From Rhizobium sp. (GTDB lineage Bacteria > Pseudomonadota > Alphaproteobacteria > Rhizobiales > Rhizobiaceae): 64,000 nucleotides of DNA. This document shows positions 62,617-64,000 of the stretch, piece by piece. The translations under genes were made by a program, and so were the position numbers. Location of the stretch: assembly GCA_002796995.1 (NCBI GenBank), contig PEKW01000009.1:1-64000 (forward strand). The letters are read 5' to 3'. Positions within the stretch are counted from its first letter, which is position 1, and each line of letters starts with the position of its first letter. The notes under the pieces were generated by a model, which saw only the letters and a list, made by a program, of their open reading frames with translations, had not been told where the DNA came from and did not search any database.

Positions 62617-64000
62617 ATGACCCCTGAAACACTCCTCGCTAGTCTGCATCTGGTCACGCCGGAACTGATCCTCGCGGTCGGCGCTCTGGTGCTGCTGATG
62701 ATCGGCGTCTTCTCCGGCGAGAAGTCGGCGACGACCGTCATGGGCCTCGCTGTCGCACTGCTGATCGCGTCCGGCCTGTGGATGATCCTGGTTCCGGCAG
62801 AGGGCACCGCTTTCGGCGGCGCCTATCTGGCGGACGGCTTCGCCCGCTTCATGAAGGTGCTGGCCCTGGTCGGTTCGATCACCGCCATGATCATGGCGGT
62901 CGGCCATGCCCGCCGCGACCATCTCGACAAGTTCGAGTTCCCGGTCCTGCTGGTGCTGGCGACGCTTGGCATCATGCTGATGATCTCGGCCAACGACCTG
63001 ATCTCGCTCTACCTGTCGCTGGAACTGCAGTCGCTGGCGCTCTACGTCGTCGCCGCGATCAACCGCGACAGCCTGCGTTCGACGGAAGCCGGCCTGAAAT
63101 ACTTTGTCCTTGGCGCCCTGTCGTCGGGCATGCTGCTCTATGGCATGTCGCTGGTCTACGGTTTCACCGGCAATACCGGCTTCGACGAGATCGCCACCGT
63201 GCTCGCCGCCGGCAAGCCGGGTCTCGGCCTGATCTTCGGCCTGGTCTTCATCCTCGCCGGTCTCGCCTTCAAGATCTCGGCCGTTCCGTTCCACATGTGG
63301 ACGCCGGACGTCTACGAAGGTGCACCGACCCCGGTCACCGCCTTCCTGGCCGCCGCTCCGAAGATCGGTGCTATGGCGATCATCGTGCGCATCGTCATCG
63401 ATGCCTTCCTGCCGATCTTCGCCGAATGGCAGCAGATCGTCGTCTTCATCGCGATCGCTTCGATGCTGCTCGGTTCCTTCGCCGCGATCGGCCAGCGCAA
63501 CATCAAGCGACTGATGGCCTATTCGTCGATCGGCCACATGGGCTATGCCCTGGTGGGACTCGCCGCCGGAACCGAAACCGGCGTCACCGGCGTGATCACC
63601 TACATGCTGATCTACCTGATCATGACCCTCGGCACCTTCGCCTGCATCATGGCGATGAAGCAGAAGGAAGGCGGCAATGTCGAGAACATCGACGATCTCG
63701 CCGGCCTGTCGACCACCAAGCCGTTCATGGCGATCGTGCTGACCGCGCTGATGTTCTCGCTGGCCGGCATTCCGCCGCTCGCGGGCTTCTTCGGGAAGTA
63801 CTTCGTCTTCGTCGCCGCCATCGAAGCCAAGCTCTATGCGCTTGCCATCATCGGCGTGCTGTCGTCGGTCGTCGGCGCCTTCTACTATCTGCGCGTTGTC
63901 AAGGTCATGTGGTTCGACGAAGCCAAGGGTGAGTTCTCGCGCATCGCCGGCGAACTTCGCCTCGTCTTCGGCCTCTCCGGCCTGTTCGTCGTCGGCTATG
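62617..64000 (+). CDS. nuoN: NADH-quinone oxidoreductase subunit N (3' end cut by window)
   Basis: ND2 homologue, antiporter-like. 461 codons are present without a stop and the reading frame runs off the window end at ...GLFVVGY; about 20 more residues are expected. The ATG at 62617 ([10 protein letters not shown]) lies 18 bp after nuo[22 protein letters not shown] has the key glutamate and [27 protein letters not shown] the lysine/His region; [20 protein letters not shown] follows. Confidence 0.97.
   Translation, partial: MTPETLLASLHLVTPELILAVGALVLLMIGVFSGEKSATTVMGLAVALLIASGLWMILVPAEGTAFGGAYLADGFARFMKVLALVGSITAMIMAVGHARRDHLDKFEFPVLLVLATLGIMLMISANDLISLYLSLELQSLALYVVAAINRDSLRSTEAGLKYFVLGALSSGMLLYGMSLVYGFTGNTGFDEIATVLAAGKPGLGLIFGLVFILAGLAFKISAVPFHMWTPDVYEGAPTPVTAFLAAAPKIGAMAIIVRIVIDAFLPIFAEWQQIVVFIAIASMLLGSFAAIGQRNIKRLMAYSSIGHMGYALVGLAAGTETGVTGVITYMLIYLIMTLGTFACIMAMKQKEGGNVENIDDLAGLSTTKPFMAIVLTALMFSLAGIPPLAGFFGKYFVFVAAIEAKLYALAIIGVLSSVVGAFYYLRVVKVMWFDEAKGEFSRIAGELRLVFGLSGLFVVGY

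Noticed and set aside
61018..63537. Long minus-strand frame opposite nuoM and nuoN
   Set aside because: Composition is Asp/Glu/His/Arg repeats typical of the reverse strand of membrane-protein genes; no function.
1..64000. CRISPR array, prophage or replication origin
   Set aside because: No regularly spaced repeats, phage structural genes, or DnaA-box clusters with dnaA/parAB/repABC genes were seen.

Overview
The window looks like the core chromosome of an alphaproteobacterium of the Rhizobiaceae (Rhizobium/Agrobacterium/Ensifer/Shinella type). The DNA is GC-rich. Gene content and order (argC-speB-rpsI-rplM, metY, clpP-clpX-lon-hupB, tRNA-Val/tRNA-Asp, nuoA to nuoN with rhizobial extra genes) match, from memory, the conserved backbone of that family. 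There is no rRNA operon here, so the genus cannot be fixed. No prophage, CRISPR array or replication origin was seen.

Region 1 (1-1631) is a complete insertion sequence with an ISNCY/DDE transposase and bipartite inverted ends. Region 2 (1677-13143) is a cell-surface polysaccharide locus: two family-4 glycosyltransferases, a Wzy/O-antigen-ligase-like membrane protein, a polyprenyl-phosphate sugar-1-phosphate transferase, a short Wza-like export lipoprotein, a Wzc-like co-polymerase whose kinase domain is degenerate, a FemAB-like acyltransferase and an FtsH-type protease paralogue. The set resembles the Agrobacterium upp (unipolar polysaccharide) and Caulobacter hfs (holdfast) loci.

Region 3 (13292-32560) is housekeeping and accessory metabolism: DUF2842, heme A synthase, a DODA-type dioxygenase, glyoxalase-fold proteins, argC, agmatinase, an outer-membrane barrel protein, S9/L13, a thioesterase and enoyl-CoA hydratase, paired CoA-binding and secreted paralogues, a DUF6455 gene with a perfect FNR/FixK box, metY, a cupin, GST/WYL and MarR/SDR divergent pairs, a P450 and a diguanylate cyclase.

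Region 4 (32800-38420) is clpP-clpX-lon-hupB, with RpoH-like promoters before clpP and lon and clear terminators. Region 5 (38529-46465) holds a secreted protein that aligns without gaps with the VHL hydroxyproline-binding segment, an FMN riboswitch followed by a RibN-type riboflavin transporter, a Pho-box-preceded phytase/esterase-like protein, an aldo/keto reductase, an unknown membrane protein and a GPH/MFS transporter. Region 6 (46511-47160) holds tRNA-Val and two nearly identical tRNA-Asp genes.

Region 7 (47398-64000) is the nuo operon for respiratory complex I, nuoA to nuoN, with nuoN cut by the window end. It carries four additions: a heptad-repeat-flanked four-helix-bundle gene between nuoC and nuoD, a small secreted protein between nuoD and nuoE, a helix-hairpin-helix (HhH) extension on NuoE, and a separate membrane-anchored HhH protein between nuoF and nuoG.

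The features most worth follow-up are the VHL-like secreted protein, the paired HhH modules in the complex I operon, the heptad-flanked insertion in nuo, and the polysaccharide locus with its kinase-dead-looking Wzc and resident FtsH paralogue.
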